Origin: a virus
Strand: one strand, 5' to 3'
Virus record (IMG/VR): IMGVR_UViG_3300042332_000182
Coordinates: 1 to 36,592 of that record
Length of the DNA: 36,592 nucleotides
Part shown: piece after piece, positions 5,908 to 12,318 of the stretch
How positions within the stretch are numbered: position 1 is the first letter of the stretch
Layout: each line of letters opens with the position of its first letter
Position numbers and translations under genes: made by a program
The notes under the pieces: generated by a model
Databases searched by the model: none
Told to the model about the DNA's origin: nothing
What the model saw: only the letters and a program-made list of their open reading frames with translations

Positions 5908-6242
5908 TGGGACACCCGCTTCAGTTCACCGGTTTCCATGTCGAGGCTACGCAAGCCCTCGATATTCATTTGGCGCGGGTCTTCGCGGGTCAGGTTGCCC
6001 TCTGGGGTCGCGAAGAAGATGGACGTACCCTTTTCTTCCTTCGGAGCCTTGACAGTGATCTCGTCAATAATCTCCATCTGCCCACCCTTGCCGGGCTTCA
6101 GCTTGAGCTTTAGGATCAGTTCGCCCTGCTTGCCGGTCTCGTCACACTTGGACACCAGCTTGTTCAGTTCGTCCGTCAGATCGTCAGCTAGAGTGCCGAA
6201 CCGCAGCGCGTTGATTGTGTCTGTAAATGGTCGTGCAGCCAT
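5904..6242 (-). CDS. Phage protein preceding DUF2303, 112 aa
   Basis: The sequence INALRFGTLADDLTDELNKL is helical, followed by beta-rich LILKLKLKPGKG and EIIDEITVKAPKE. It ends in EGLRSLDMETGELKRV. I have a general memory of similar proteins beside DUF2303 genes but know no function. It is coupled to DUF2303 by ATGA overlap, suggesting a functional pair. Confidence 0.7.
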   Translation of the reverse strand: MAARPFTDTINALRFGTLADDLTDELNKLVSKCDETGKQGELILKLKLKPGKGGQMEIIDEITVKAPKEEKGTSIFFATPEGNLTREDPRQMNIEGLRSLDMETGELKRVSQ

Positions 6243-6244
6243 GA

Positions 6245-6424
6245 TTACCCCTTTGGTTTTGGTTGGTTTGCTTTCACATACGCCCCATTTGCGCTGGAAT
6301 TCCAGAACATCTTGGGGCGCAACTCAGCCTTCGTGAGAAGGTTATTCATTTTGCGGCGCAGCTTGTAGGCATCGAACGGCTCGCCTTCCATGCGGGCAGC
6401 TTGGCGGGAATTGTCATTGTTCAT
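6245..6424 (-). CDS. Small basic phage protein, 59 aa
   Basis: Starts at ATG 6424, overlapping the stop of the Acb2-like gene as TGATG. The sequence has DAYKLRRKMNNLLTKAELRP and ends in NQPKPKG. It is basic and might bind nucleic acid, but no motif supports this. Function unknown. Confidence 0.6.
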   Translation of the reverse strand: MNNDNSRQAARMEGEPFDAYKLRRKMNNLLTKAELRPKMFWNSSANGAYVKANQPKPKG

Positions 6425-6666
6425 CAGCGCCCCCAAGTTATTGCCTTGACCGCCCACATCTGGGCGCTCTGAGCCTCAGTGATGGCGATGCTTGCCATGC
6501 GCTGCACTTCGGCATCCTGCGACTGCAAACGCAGGTAATTCATGCGGTCGATCACATCTGCAAATTCCTTTTTGCACTTGTGAACCTCATGGCTCTGACC
6601 CGGATTGAAATTCAAGCCGACAGCTTTCTCGCCGTAGGAAAGCTCGCGTTGTTGGGCTTCTGACAT
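6424..6666 (-). CDS. acb2: Acb2/Tad1-hairpin-type protein, probable cyclic-nucleotide sponge (anti-CBASS), 80 aa
   Basis: A short all-helical protein with a Tyr at residue 11, then EKAVGLNFNPG (13-23), a Lys/His-rich turn HEVHKCKKEFAD (26-37), a second helix, and the C-terminal signature SIAITEAQSAQMWAVKAITW. This arrangement matches my memory of the Acb2/Tad1 hairpin family. Characterised Acb2 proteins oligomerise and sequester cyclic di- and trinucleotides made by CBASS (and Thoeris-type) immune systems, and a Tyr near residue 11 and a nearby Lys are ligand contacts. The ribosome site AAGGAGGGAAT is the best in this operon, consistent with strong early expression. The assignment is from motif recall only. 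Confidence 0.72.
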   Translation of the reverse strand: MSEAQQRELSYGEKAVGLNFNPGQSHEVHKCKKEFADVIDRMNYLRLQSQDAEVQRMASIAITEAQSAQMWAVKAITWGR

Positions 6667-6675
6667 ATTCCCTCC

Positions 6676-6924
6676 TTAATGTGGAATGATGATTTGTTGA
6701 TCAGGAACCGCGATAGTGGGTTCCTCCTGTTTTACTGCTCTTCGCTTTTCAACGACCGCCCTCATACCAACAACCATCTTGACAAGCTTTTCATATTTCG
6801 CATCGACCGGGTCACCGGCTTCTTCAAGATTAAGGATGAATTTCTCAATGTGACTCAACACAAGATCACACCCGCTGTTAAAGATGTCGATTTCGTTTGC
6901 CTGCTCAACCATCTGCTCGTTCAT
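6676..6924 (-). CDS. Small helical phage protein, 82 aa
   Basis: Acidic helices (FNSGCDLVLSHIEKFILNLE and KYEKLVKMVVGMRAVVEKRR) are followed by a loose tail IAVPDQQIIIPH. It lies directly upstream of the Acb2-like gene. No family is recognised. Confidence 0.6.
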   Translation of the reverse strand: MNEQMVEQANEIDIFNSGCDLVLSHIEKFILNLEEAGDPVDAKYEKLVKMVVGMRAVVEKRRAVKQEEPTIAVPDQQIIIPH

Positions 6925-6933
6925 AATTACCTC

Positions 6934-7086
6934 TCAAAATGGAGCTTCTTCAAATTTACTAAAATCAATCTTGGGCTTTCGCCTCCGAGGCACAACCACG
7001 GTGACAAACTGATAGTGATCAGAGGGCTTATTCAACACCCACCTAATCACCTTACCGTCATCATCAAGGATGCCGTACTTAACCAT
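6934..7086 (-). CDS. Small phage protein of the MVKYGILDDDGKV type, 50 aa
   Basis: ATG 7086 overlaps the stop of the upstream gene as TGATG. The protein reads MVKYGILDDDGKVIRWV, then FVTVVVPRRRKPKIDFSKFE and EAPF. The pattern of an N-terminal beta hairpin plus a basic PRRRKPKID tail recurs in small phage proteins. Function unknown. Confidence 0.68.
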   Translation of the reverse strand: MVKYGILDDDGKVIRWVLNKPSDHYQFVTVVVPRRRKPKIDFSKFEEAPF

Positions 7087-7403
7087 CAGTCGGCACGAGA
7101 CGCAGATACCGCATCGATGCCATACTTACGCAGCACCTGAGTGAATGCATATGCGCCAGCTTCAAGCACATCCATAGACTGCGTCATGCAGTCAGTAGGC
7201 CGCCAGATATACCAGCCCTTCTTCCAGTGCTTGCTGCCGATGCCTTGTTTCTTCAGCCAGTTGACAAACTTGCTGCGGCCATTCTGCAACTCAACCCATG
7301 CAAAGCCGCAGTAATATGGTTCACCGTACTGGGCAATGTAATCTTTTTCCGCCTTGATACCGGCGGCCTTTGCTTCGTCGTAGATAGCCTGAAAGTTTTC
7401 CAT
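7086..7403 (-). CDS. Conserved phage protein (YYCGFAWV type), 105 aa
   Basis: The sequence EPYYCGFAWVELQNGRSKFV, then NWLKKQGIGSKHWKKGWYIW, is a recognisable phage-restricted conserved block rich in Trp and Lys. The C-terminal half ends with QVLRKYGIDAVSASRAD. The start at 7403 has GGAGCGAATC upstream, part of the GGAGCGA leader used by several genes here. The basic aromatic surface could bind nucleic acid, but this is a guess. Confidence 0.75.
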   Translation of the reverse strand: MENFQAIYDEAKAAGIKAEKDYIAQYGEPYYCGFAWVELQNGRSKFVNWLKKQGIGSKHWKKGWYIWRPTDCMTQSMDVLEAGAYAFTQVLRKYGIDAVSASRAD

Positions 7404-7417
7404 GATTCGCTCCATGT

Positions 7418-7648
7418 TTAATGAACTTCGCTTTGGGTTTGGGATTCGTATGCTTTTTGCAATTCAACCATCAAATCAAACATTTTTTTAAGCTCTAAAT
7501 TTGAATCAGATGAAACAACAGCAACAGCATGAGCTAGAGCAAATGTAATCTCAGGAAGTGAGCCGCCGTCCAAAAGACACAAAATAGCATCAGCCAATTC
7601 CATTGAATCACGCATACGAGAAAGCATTTCTTCTTTAGTTATTTCCAT
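7418..7648 (-). CDS. Small helical phage protein, 76 aa
   Basis: Begins MEITKEEMLSRMRDSMELAD and is helical throughout with an Ala/Val-rich centre (FALAHAVAVVSSDSNLELKK). The hydrophobic part is too mixed for a clear membrane helix. GGGAGCGAGTC precedes the ATG. Function unknown. Confidence 0.62.
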   Translation of the reverse strand: MEITKEEMLSRMRDSMELADAILCLLDGGSLPEITFALAHAVAVVSSDSNLELKKMFDLMVELQKAYESQTQSEVH

Positions 7649-7662
7649 GACTCGCTCCCTGA

Positions 7663-7950
7663 TTAACGTGAAGTGACTTTGACTGAAAACACTGCTGCGG
7701 TCTTAGTGTACTTAGCGAGTACGTCAGCGCCGATGCCAAGCTCAGCAGATAGCTTCTTCCAGTCGATTGTGCTGCGGTTTGACTCGATGACCGTAGCCTT
7801 GAACAGATCGCCCTCGAAAACGCTTGAGCCGCCGGGAGCAGTAGCTACATCCTTTAGGTCGTTTTTGATTGCTTCAGCCTGCTTCTCCAGATCAGCAATT
7901 TGTGCCAGCAGTGCGCCGAGGGTATCGATGTTGTTCAGGTCGTTTTTCAT
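7663..7950 (-). CDS. Conserved-looking phage protein with N-terminal coiled coil, 95 aa
   Basis: The N-terminal helix (LGALLAQIADLEKQAEAIKN) is a predicted coiled coil. It is followed by a beta-like domain FEGDLFKATVIESNRSTIDW and a C-terminal helix/strand ending FSVKVTSR. Similar proteins occur in many tailed phages, with function unknown to me. It heads a leftward sub-operon: a good promoter lies about 50 bases upstream and AAGGAGCGACACC precedes the ATG. Confidence 0.7.
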   Translation of the reverse strand: MKNDLNNIDTLGALLAQIADLEKQAEAIKNDLKDVATAPGGSSVFEGDLFKATVIESNRSTIDWKKLSAELGIGADVLAKYTKTAAVFSVKVTSR

Positions 7951-7997
7951 GGTGTCGCTCCTTATTCGCTGTCCGATCTCAAGTGACCGTATGCGTA

Positions 7998-8026
7998 ATG
8001 TAACTGGAGCTTAAACTACCTGTCAA
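7998..8026 (-). promoter_or_regulatory. Sigma-70 promoter for the 7950 leftward sub-operon
   Basis: On the minus strand TTGACA (8026-8021), 17 bases, then TTACAT (8003-7998). It lies between the HNH/Ref-like gene and the 7663-7950 gene. The downstream leader shares GAATAAGGAGCGA-type sequence (plus 7955-7967) with the 4923 leader. Confidence 0.75.
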
Positions 8027-8035
8027 CAACTTTTT

Positions 8036-8329
8036 TTAAAAAGGGAGGGAATTTCTTTCCAACGGCAGGCCATCGTCCAGCAGGCGCTGGATCGTTACAT
8101 TTAAAGCATCAAGCTCGTCCATCTTGCGGATAGCCCATGCCCGCTTGTTCCCATGCCAGCCCATCATCGAGCCTTGGTGACAGTCGTAGCAGAGCGCCAC
8201 AGTGGTGTACTGCTGGCCTTGGTTGATGTGGTGGGCGCTACTGGGCGGCGGGGCATTGCAGACCGAGCAGGGCAGGCTCTTGACCCGCGCCAGATGCTTA
8301 CGCTCCGCTGCGTTGAGTTTGTTGTTCAT
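8036..8329 (-). CDS. HNH-like / Ref-like nuclease, 97 aa
   Basis: Zinc and catalytic-type residues lie in order: C21xxC24 in CSVCNAPPPSSAHHI, the His pair H33-H34, then VALCYDCHQG with C47xxC50-H51, and H59 in GWHG. This matches the phage Ref-like (recombination enhancement function, after P1 Ref) HNH group, where a RecA-dependent or structure-specific DNA nuclease activity is known for P1 Ref. The protein is much shorter than P1 Ref and covers only the nuclease core, so activity on its own is an inference. It overlaps the upstream sigma-like gene by 32 bases. Confidence 0.78.
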   Translation of the reverse strand: MNNKLNAAERKHLARVKSLPCSVCNAPPPSSAHHINQGQQYTTVALCYDCHQGSMMGWHGNKRAWAIRKMDELDALNVTIQRLLDDGLPLERNSLPF

Positions 8330-8585
8330 ATGCCTTCAATGCCCACATTAATTTTTTTTCAATCTGCCGAACTCTTTCGGCGCTCAATCCAACCAAATCC
8401 CCGACTACCCGTAGAGACTTCCCCTGACAACGAAGCTCCGTCACCTTCCAATACAAATCCAGCTTGCTCTTATTCATATGGCCATAAAACGAAACAAAAG
8501 CATCAAACAAGGTACGGCTTGGCACTTTGTTATTGCCAGCTAACTTCAAATAAAAAGCTTGGACTTTGGTTAAATCACTGATCAT
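8298..8585 (-). CDS. Sigma-70 region 4-like helix-turn-helix protein, 95 aa
   Basis: Residues about 55-83 read GKSLRVVGDLVGLSAERVRQ then IEKKLMWAL, closely resembling the region 4.2 helix-turn-helix of sigma-70 factors (the ERVRQIExKAL signature). The first 50 residues are helical and do not resemble sigma region 2, so this is not a complete sigma factor. In phages such stand-alone domains can act as regulators contacting the -35 element or RNA polymerase; none of this is shown here. Start overlaps the preceding gene. Confidence 0.7.
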   Translation of the reverse strand: MISDLTKVQAFYLKLAGNNKVPSRTLFDAFVSFYGHMNKSKLDLYWKVTELRCQGKSLRVVGDLVGLSAERVRQIEKKLMWALKAYEQQTQRSGA

Positions 8586-8841
8586 GAATTTGCTCCACAG
8601 GAATATGGGTTAGTTTAGGGGGCGACGACTCATCCGGGAGGGCCAGCCGGTAGAAGGCCATGCCAAAGGTCACCTGATCAGCCACGACCGCCTGAACGTC
8701 TGTCAGCCAGTGCTGCTCAATATCACCGTGGCAAAACACCCGGAACAGCTTCCCATACCGCTCGAAACTGTCATGGGCCTCGACTTTGTCTACGGGCTTA
8801 CCGCAGACCGCGCACATAGGCCACCCATCAATCCTCGTCAT
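8575..8841 (-). CDS. Small CxxC zinc-binding phage protein, 88 aa
   Basis: The N-terminal PMCAVCGKPVDKVEAHDSFE gives C10xxC13 plus His23, followed by FRVFCHGDIEQHWLTDVQAV with another Cys/His pair. This looks like a treble-clef or zinc-ribbon finger. ATG 8841 overlaps the preceding stop as ATGA. Function unknown. Confidence 0.72.
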   Translation of the reverse strand: MTRIDGWPMCAVCGKPVDKVEAHDSFERYGKLFRVFCHGDIEQHWLTDVQAVVADQVTFGMAFYRLALPDESSPPKLTHIPVEQIHDQ

Positions 8842-9203
8842 AAAGTCACCTTGCCTTCCACCCGGTTGCTGGCCTCCTGCGAGCGCCATACCTCGACGCG
8901 AGCCTGAGCAGCGATTAGATCCCAACGATACTTCTCTTCGATGAACACAGCCTCCTTCAGCCCCTCCAGCAACTGGATGTACTCAGGGTCGCTGTAGGCT
9001 TCGCGCTCTTGGGCATTGACTGCGGTTTCCATCGACCGCTTCATGATGATCGCCTTCAGGGACTTGCGGTACTCCTCGGCATAGATACGGTTTGCCTTGG
9101 CCTGCGCGAACTTTTTGCCGTTCCTGATAATGTAGTCAATCGCGCGGTTCGGATCGATCTCTCTCGTCTTTGGGTCAACGCCATCAAAGTCTTCGTCATT
9201 CAT
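8838..9203 (-). CDS. Conserved helical phage protein, 121 aa
   Basis: Conserved blocks are FAQAKANRIYAEEYRKSLKA, NAQEREAYSDPEYIQLLEGL and EEKYRWDLIAAQARVEVWRS ending QEASNR. This is a family I recognise from many phage early operons without a known function. It is entirely helical and charged, consistent with a DNA- or protein-binding bundle. It lies in a nucleic-acid-metabolism neighbourhood (RusA, zinc fingers). Confidence 0.75.
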   Translation of the reverse strand: MNDEDFDGVDPKTREIDPNRAIDYIIRNGKKFAQAKANRIYAEEYRKSLKAIIMKRSMETAVNAQEREAYSDPEYIQLLEGLKEAVFIEEKYRWDLIAAQARVEVWRSQEASNRVEGKVTL

Positions 9204-9206
9204 GGC

Positions 9207-9314
9207 TCACCCCAGAAATCTAAAAAACACTGCGGCGACACCCAATACGGCGAAGCAAAACATCACCGTAAGCACTGCGATTACCACCCTGACCATAATG
9301 TCAAAATCGTCCAT
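9207..9314 (-). CDS. Tiny membrane protein, 35 aa
   Basis: ATG 9314 is preceded by AAGGAGAAAGCAAA. The peptide is MDDFDIMVRVVIAVLTVMFC then FAVLGVAAVFFRFLG: an acidic N-terminus and a single long membrane helix. It overlaps the end of the zinc-ribbon gene upstream. Function unknown. Confidence 0.6.
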   Translation of the reverse strand: MDDFDIMVRVVIAVLTVMFCFAVLGVAAVFFRFLG

Positions 9315-9438
9315 TTTGCTTTCTCCTTGTTAAGCATTGCTCGCACACCCAACGCTGTCTCAGACCATTTGCAAACTTCAGATACTCACCGCCCGCTACC
9401 GGCTTCCTCTGCTGGCAGTTGGTACACCACCTCGGCAC
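9301..9438 (-). CDS. Tiny zinc-ribbon-like protein, 45 aa, GTG start
   Basis: GTG 9438 follows AAGGGTCGTTA. The protein has C5xxC8 in RWCTNCQQRKPVAGGEYLKF and C32xxC35 in QRWVCEQCLTRRK: two knuckles 23 residues apart, a typical zinc ribbon. It begins 53 bases inside the upstream HTH gene in another frame. Both readings have good features, so a genuine overlap is likely. Confidence 0.65.
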   Translation of the reverse strand: MPRWCTNCQQRKPVAGGEYLKFANGLRQRWVCEQCLTRRKQNGRF

Positions 9439-9577
9439 TAACGACCCTTGGTTCTTTACTGACACGATTAATCACCTTTTTTATTTGCGATTTATCTAGC
9501 TTATAGGCTTTGGCCAGATCACCGATTGATCTACCCCGTTGCCATGCAGAATAAATTGCGATGTCTTGCTCTTTCAT
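9386..9577 (-). CDS. Small helix-turn-helix protein, 63 aa
   Basis: Residues 1-40 read as a resolvase/Trp-repressor-type helix-turn-helix: IAIYSAWQRGRSIGDLAKAY then KLDKSQIKKVINRV. The last third overlaps the zinc-ribbon gene and is less organised. The start overlaps the RusA stop. It is probably a DNA-binding regulator or a recombination accessory. Confidence 0.6.
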   Translation of the reverse strand: MKEQDIAIYSAWQRGRSIGDLAKAYKLDKSQIKKVINRVSKEPRVVSAEVVYQLPAEEAGSGR

Positions 9578-9921
9578 AGCCTCTCCACGTTGATCAACAA
9601 TTTGCCGCCCTTTTCTTTTGCCCAGTAGATCCTCAGATCCTGTATCTGGGAATCATCAAGGAACACGCCAGAGTGAGTCAGCCCGTCCAACGAAGCCTTG
9701 AGTAAGTTATCGAGATCGCGCACCCGGTTGTCTGGCCTGAACGCCTCGATCACTACGGAGACACTCCCACCGATGTGTTTATTGGCCTTCTGCAACATGA
9801 CGCAATCCTGCACAGCCTTGCGGTATTCACGGCCAGCCTTGCTGATGATCATCCTGTTCTGGAATACTCGCCAGTAGGTGTTCACGCTTGGCGGGAACGG
9901 GAGTTCAATGATCAGAGCCAT
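9574..9921 (-). CDS. rusA: RusA-family Holliday junction resolvase, 115 aa
   Basis: The N-terminal PFPPSVNTYWR, the central RPDNRVRDLDNLLKASLDGL and VFLDDSQIQDL are RusA signatures. D69, D71 and D90 correspond to the catalytic metal-binding aspartates of E. coli RusA, with K75 in the conserved NLLKA helix. The family resolves four-way junctions by paired cuts and in phages debranches replication or recombination intermediates before packaging. The length matches typical RusA (about 120 residues). It follows the 9912-10160 gene with a 10-base overlap. Confidence 0.93.
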   Translation of the reverse strand: MALIIELPFPPSVNTYWRVFQNRMIISKAGREYRKAVQDCVMLQKANKHIGGSVSVVIEAFRPDNRVRDLDNLLKASLDGLTHSGVFLDDSQIQDLRIYWAKEKGGKLLINVERL

Positions 9922-10160
9922 TCGCCATTCTCCCCGCGATTACCTTTTTTCCACTGATCACGCACATCGCGCTCAAGTATCGATTTCGGATGGCGCTCAT
10001 TCCAGCCGGGAACCCATTTGCCATTCTCACCAGTCCAGCCCTTGAGGAACCGATGAGCAAGGTCGCGGTCAGTAACGCGCCACCGAATAACTTGCCGGAC
10101 AAGGCAGCGATGCCTAAGCTCATCGTCACCCTGCCCCTCATTAGAAATCTCCTGTTGCAT
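9912..10160 (-). CDS. Conserved phage protein, DUF7696-like, 82 aa
   Basis: The sequence RHRCLVRQVIRWRVTDRDLA then HRFLKGW, and GWNERHPKSILERDVRDQW with KKGNRGENGEW, is a strongly conserved block in small phage proteins. My association with the DUF7696 name is from memory. It sits between the helicase and RusA genes, so a replication or recombination accessory role is plausible. It starts inside the 3' end of the helicase gene. Confidence 0.75.
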   Translation of the reverse strand: MQQEISNEGQGDDELRHRCLVRQVIRWRVTDRDLAHRFLKGWTGENGKWVPGWNERHPKSILERDVRDQWKKGNRGENGEWL

Positions 10161-11091
10161 CGAAGTCCATCGGCATTGATCCGATCTTGTCTAAAAATTG
10201 CTGGCTGTCTGCGTGATACCAGAACGAGTACCACTCTTCAGCGTCACCGTTCCGCTGTTTCTCACACAGAAGCATAGCGTCAGGCAAAGACATATCGATC
10301 TCTTTGTTCTGCTGTATCGCGTGTTCTTTTGCTTTGTTGCGCCATAAGATCAGCACATTGTCTACTTGGTCAGTGATAGACGACGAACCACGGAGGTCAA
10401 ACTTTGAAGGACGAGCTTCATCACTTTGTAGTTTGCGAATATGATGCACAAGATGGATGTGAACATCATGATCACGGGCAATAGCAGTAAGTTCATCGAT
10501 GAACGCTTTTTGACCATTGTAGTCATCCTCTCCTGATACACACTTCATCAAGCTGTCGATGAAGATGTGATTCATGTTCATCTCAACGGCAGCGTATCGG
10601 CACACAGCAGCCATCTGCTTCGCATTGACCGTACCCTGCTGATCATAAAACCAAAGTTTATCTCCAGCAAATATTTTGAAACGGCCATAAGCATCACGCT
10701 TCTGCTCGTCCGGCGTAAGCCTGTACACGGTGGAATCTAAAGATTTACCAGCGAACTGGCGCAACATCCGTTTGATCGATACCTTGGGCTTCATTTCAAA
10801 GCTGGCGATCAAAACCCGCTGATCTTGCTTGACCAGACCCAGAGCCACTTGGCCGGTCATCAGGGACTTGCCCCCGCCGTTCGCGCCTGCCCAGACCGTC
10901 ACCTCACCCGGGCGGAATGCGAATGTTGATTGCGTCTCCAGCCACGGCATCGGGACGCTACGGTCTACCGGAGGGTTGACCAACTCCTCTTCCAACTCAG
11001 CCACCCAAAGTCCGGCTGGCTTGATCTTTTGCTTATGATCGGTTTCCTCCATGTACTGCGAGAAATCGATGTTGTCGTCATTCAGGAACAT
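10141..11091 (-). CDS. DnaB-like RecA-fold ATPase / replicative helicase, 316 aa
   Basis: Walker A is GANGGGKS (69-76), Walker B is HIFIDS with D179, and the H3-H4 region has HIHLVHHIRK followed by DLRGSSSITDQVDNVLILW, typical of DnaB/Twinkle C-terminal helicase domains. Only the C-terminal ATPase domain is present: the 50-residue N-terminus is too short for a DnaB N-domain, so it is a compact phage helicase. It is preceded by an unrecognised gene and the O-like protein, the usual initiator-then-helicase order. No primase or polymerase was seen in the window, so host enzymes probably complete replication. Confidence 0.88.
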   Translation of the reverse strand: MFLNDDNIDFSQYMEETDHKQKIKPAGLWVAELEEELVNPPVDRSVPMPWLETQSTFAFRPGEVTVWAGANGGGKSLMTGQVALGLVKQDQRVLIASFEMKPKVSIKRMLRQFAGKSLDSTVYRLTPDEQKRDAYGRFKIFAGDKLWFYDQQGTVNAKQMAAVCRYAAVEMNMNHIFIDSLMKCVSGEDDYNGQKAFIDELTAIARDHDVHIHLVHHIRKLQSDEARPSKFDLRGSSSITDQVDNVLILWRNKAKEHAIQQNKEIDMSLPDAMLLCEKQRNGDAEEWYSFWYHADSQQFLDKIGSMPMDFDATGDF

Positions 11092-11428
11092 ATCCGTCCC
11101 ACTCCCCAGATTCGCTGTCGATTATCAGACCACCGCATACGGTGATCACTCGTTTTGCCTTCGCTTCCACTAGCGCCTTGTGCAGCCGCTTTGCCTTCGC
11201 GTACTCTTTCATTCCAGAAACATGAGCCACCAGACCGATCGCAAACCGGAGATCCAAAAGCTCAGGAACCTCGGTCGGCAGGATCTCGACTTCAGGATAC
11301 CGCTCGTGGCCCGCATACCGATTCCAGCCTGCCCAACTGCGACTCGGATCGTGCGCGTGGCAGATCCAGACCCCGGCAGGCTTGAACCCCTGCTTACGCA
11401 AGGCGATCAGTGCATCATGGCCCTTCAT
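11078..11428 (-). CDS. Conserved phage protein between initiator and helicase, 116 aa
   Basis: Begins MKGHDALIALRKQGFKPAGV and contains FAIGLVAHVSGMKEYAKAKR then LHKALVEAKAKRVITVCGGL. It reads as an alpha/beta domain and belongs to a family I have seen between initiator and helicase genes of phages. It overlaps both neighbours by a few bases. Function unknown; position suggests a replication accessory. Confidence 0.72.
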   Translation of the reverse strand: MKGHDALIALRKQGFKPAGVWICHAHDPSRSWAGWNRYAGHERYPEVEILPTEVPELLDLRFAIGLVAHVSGMKEYAKAKRLHKALVEAKAKRVITVCGGLIIDSESGEWDGYVPE

Positions 11429-12318
11429 TGGCCGCCTTTTGAGGCTGCGTGGTTTGTCAGCCAGTCAGGAGAGGCCGATGCCACCGGACGCGTTGGGATG
11501 CCCTTCGGTGCGGACTCCTTCCGAACCCAAGTCTGCCAAGTGAGATTCCAATCCAGCTTCGTCGCGTCCTTGGGTTTTGAGACCCAGTAGCTTCGGAAGT
11601 TGTCGGCAACCCACATGGGATTCAGGTCTGGCCGATTGTCCCGACAAAACTTGATTTGCTCTTCGGACGGAGTCCAGTCAGCGGGGAGGCGCGTAGCGCG
11701 AGGTCTTTTCTCCCTCTGCTCTGTCTCTCCCTCTCCCTCTCCCTCTAGAGTACGACTGCTCAGACCATGCGTAGCATCTTGCTCCGCAGTCTTAGCCCTC
11801 TTGCTTCTGTTGCATGGTCGGCACAAAAGTTGAAGATTGCTTGGGTCAGAATTACCTCCCTTTGACACTGGGAGAATGTGGTCATACTCAATGTTCTCGG
11901 TAGATTTGCAGTTCTGGCACTCGCCGTGATCTCGCTCCCAAACTTGTCGCTTGATCTTATCGGAGATGTGGCGTGACCCAAAACCATTCTGCGCAGCTAA
12001 TTGCTGTGCTTTTGTAGCGCCCTGCTGCGCAGGCTTAGCGTCAAACTCAACCAAGAACCCAAGCTCATAAAGCTCATCCACGATTGCCTTGGATTCATCA
12101 GAGCCAATTCTCAACCGAAATGCCAAATCGTCGTTATCTGGGATAGCCCCATCCTTCTCGGAGGAAATAAGCCAGATAAGAGGAAGATATTTCGCGGACT
12201 TTGGCGACAACTTCCAATAGCTTCTGTTATCAAGCAAATCCCTATGCAGCTTGATCCAAGGAGGGGATCTGTCTTTGTAGTGCTGGAACTTGTCCCAGTT
12301 TTTAGGAGTGAGTTTCAT
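11425..12318 (-). CDS. O-like phage replication protein with internal HNH domain, 297 aa
   Basis: Residues 19-95 (PPWIKLHRDLLDNRSYWKLS and onward through DGAIPDNDDLAFRLR) form the winged-helix N-domain of phage replication initiators. Residues about 120-175 are an HNH nuclease module: ECQNC (134-137), EYDHILPVSKGGNSDPSNLQ (D146-H147, N161) and LLCRPCN (166-170). Residues 191-198 are a Glu-Gly repeat linker, and 207-275 (RLPADWTPSEEQ, WNLTWQTWVRKE) form the DnaT/primosomal-type C-domain. ATG 12318 is chosen because the upstream gene ends at 12302; the longer ORF adds 11 unlikely residues. It probably binds the origin and recruits the helicase; the HNH insertion is unusual. Confidence 0.8.
   Translation of the reverse strand: MKLTPKNWDKFQHYKDRSPPWIKLHRDLLDNRSYWKLSPKSAKYLPLIWLISSEKDGAIPDNDDLAFRLRIGSDESKAIVDELYELGFLVEFDAKPAQQGATKAQQLAAQNGFGSRHISDKIKRQVWERDHGECQNCKSTENIEYDHILPVSKGGNSDPSNLQLLCRPCNRSKRAKTAEQDATHGLSSRTLEGEGEGETEQREKRPRATRLPADWTPSEEQIKFCRDNRPDLNPMWVADNFRSYWVSKPKDATKLDWNLTWQTWVRKESAPKGIPTRPVASASPDWLTNHAASKGGQ
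11725..11746 (-). repeat. Hexanucleotide repeat coding for the Glu-Gly linker
   Basis: The plus strand has three ctctcc units plus ctct. Read on the minus strand it encodes alternating Glu and Gly in the linker of the replication protein. Tract-length change here would lengthen or shorten the linker in frame, two residues at a time. Confidence 0.7.

Noticed and set aside
5065-6336. 423-residue plus-strand open frame
   Set aside because: It is antisense to the DUF2303 gene and its coupled partner, which have clear family motifs and overlapping starts; it has no ribosome site and no coherent domain.
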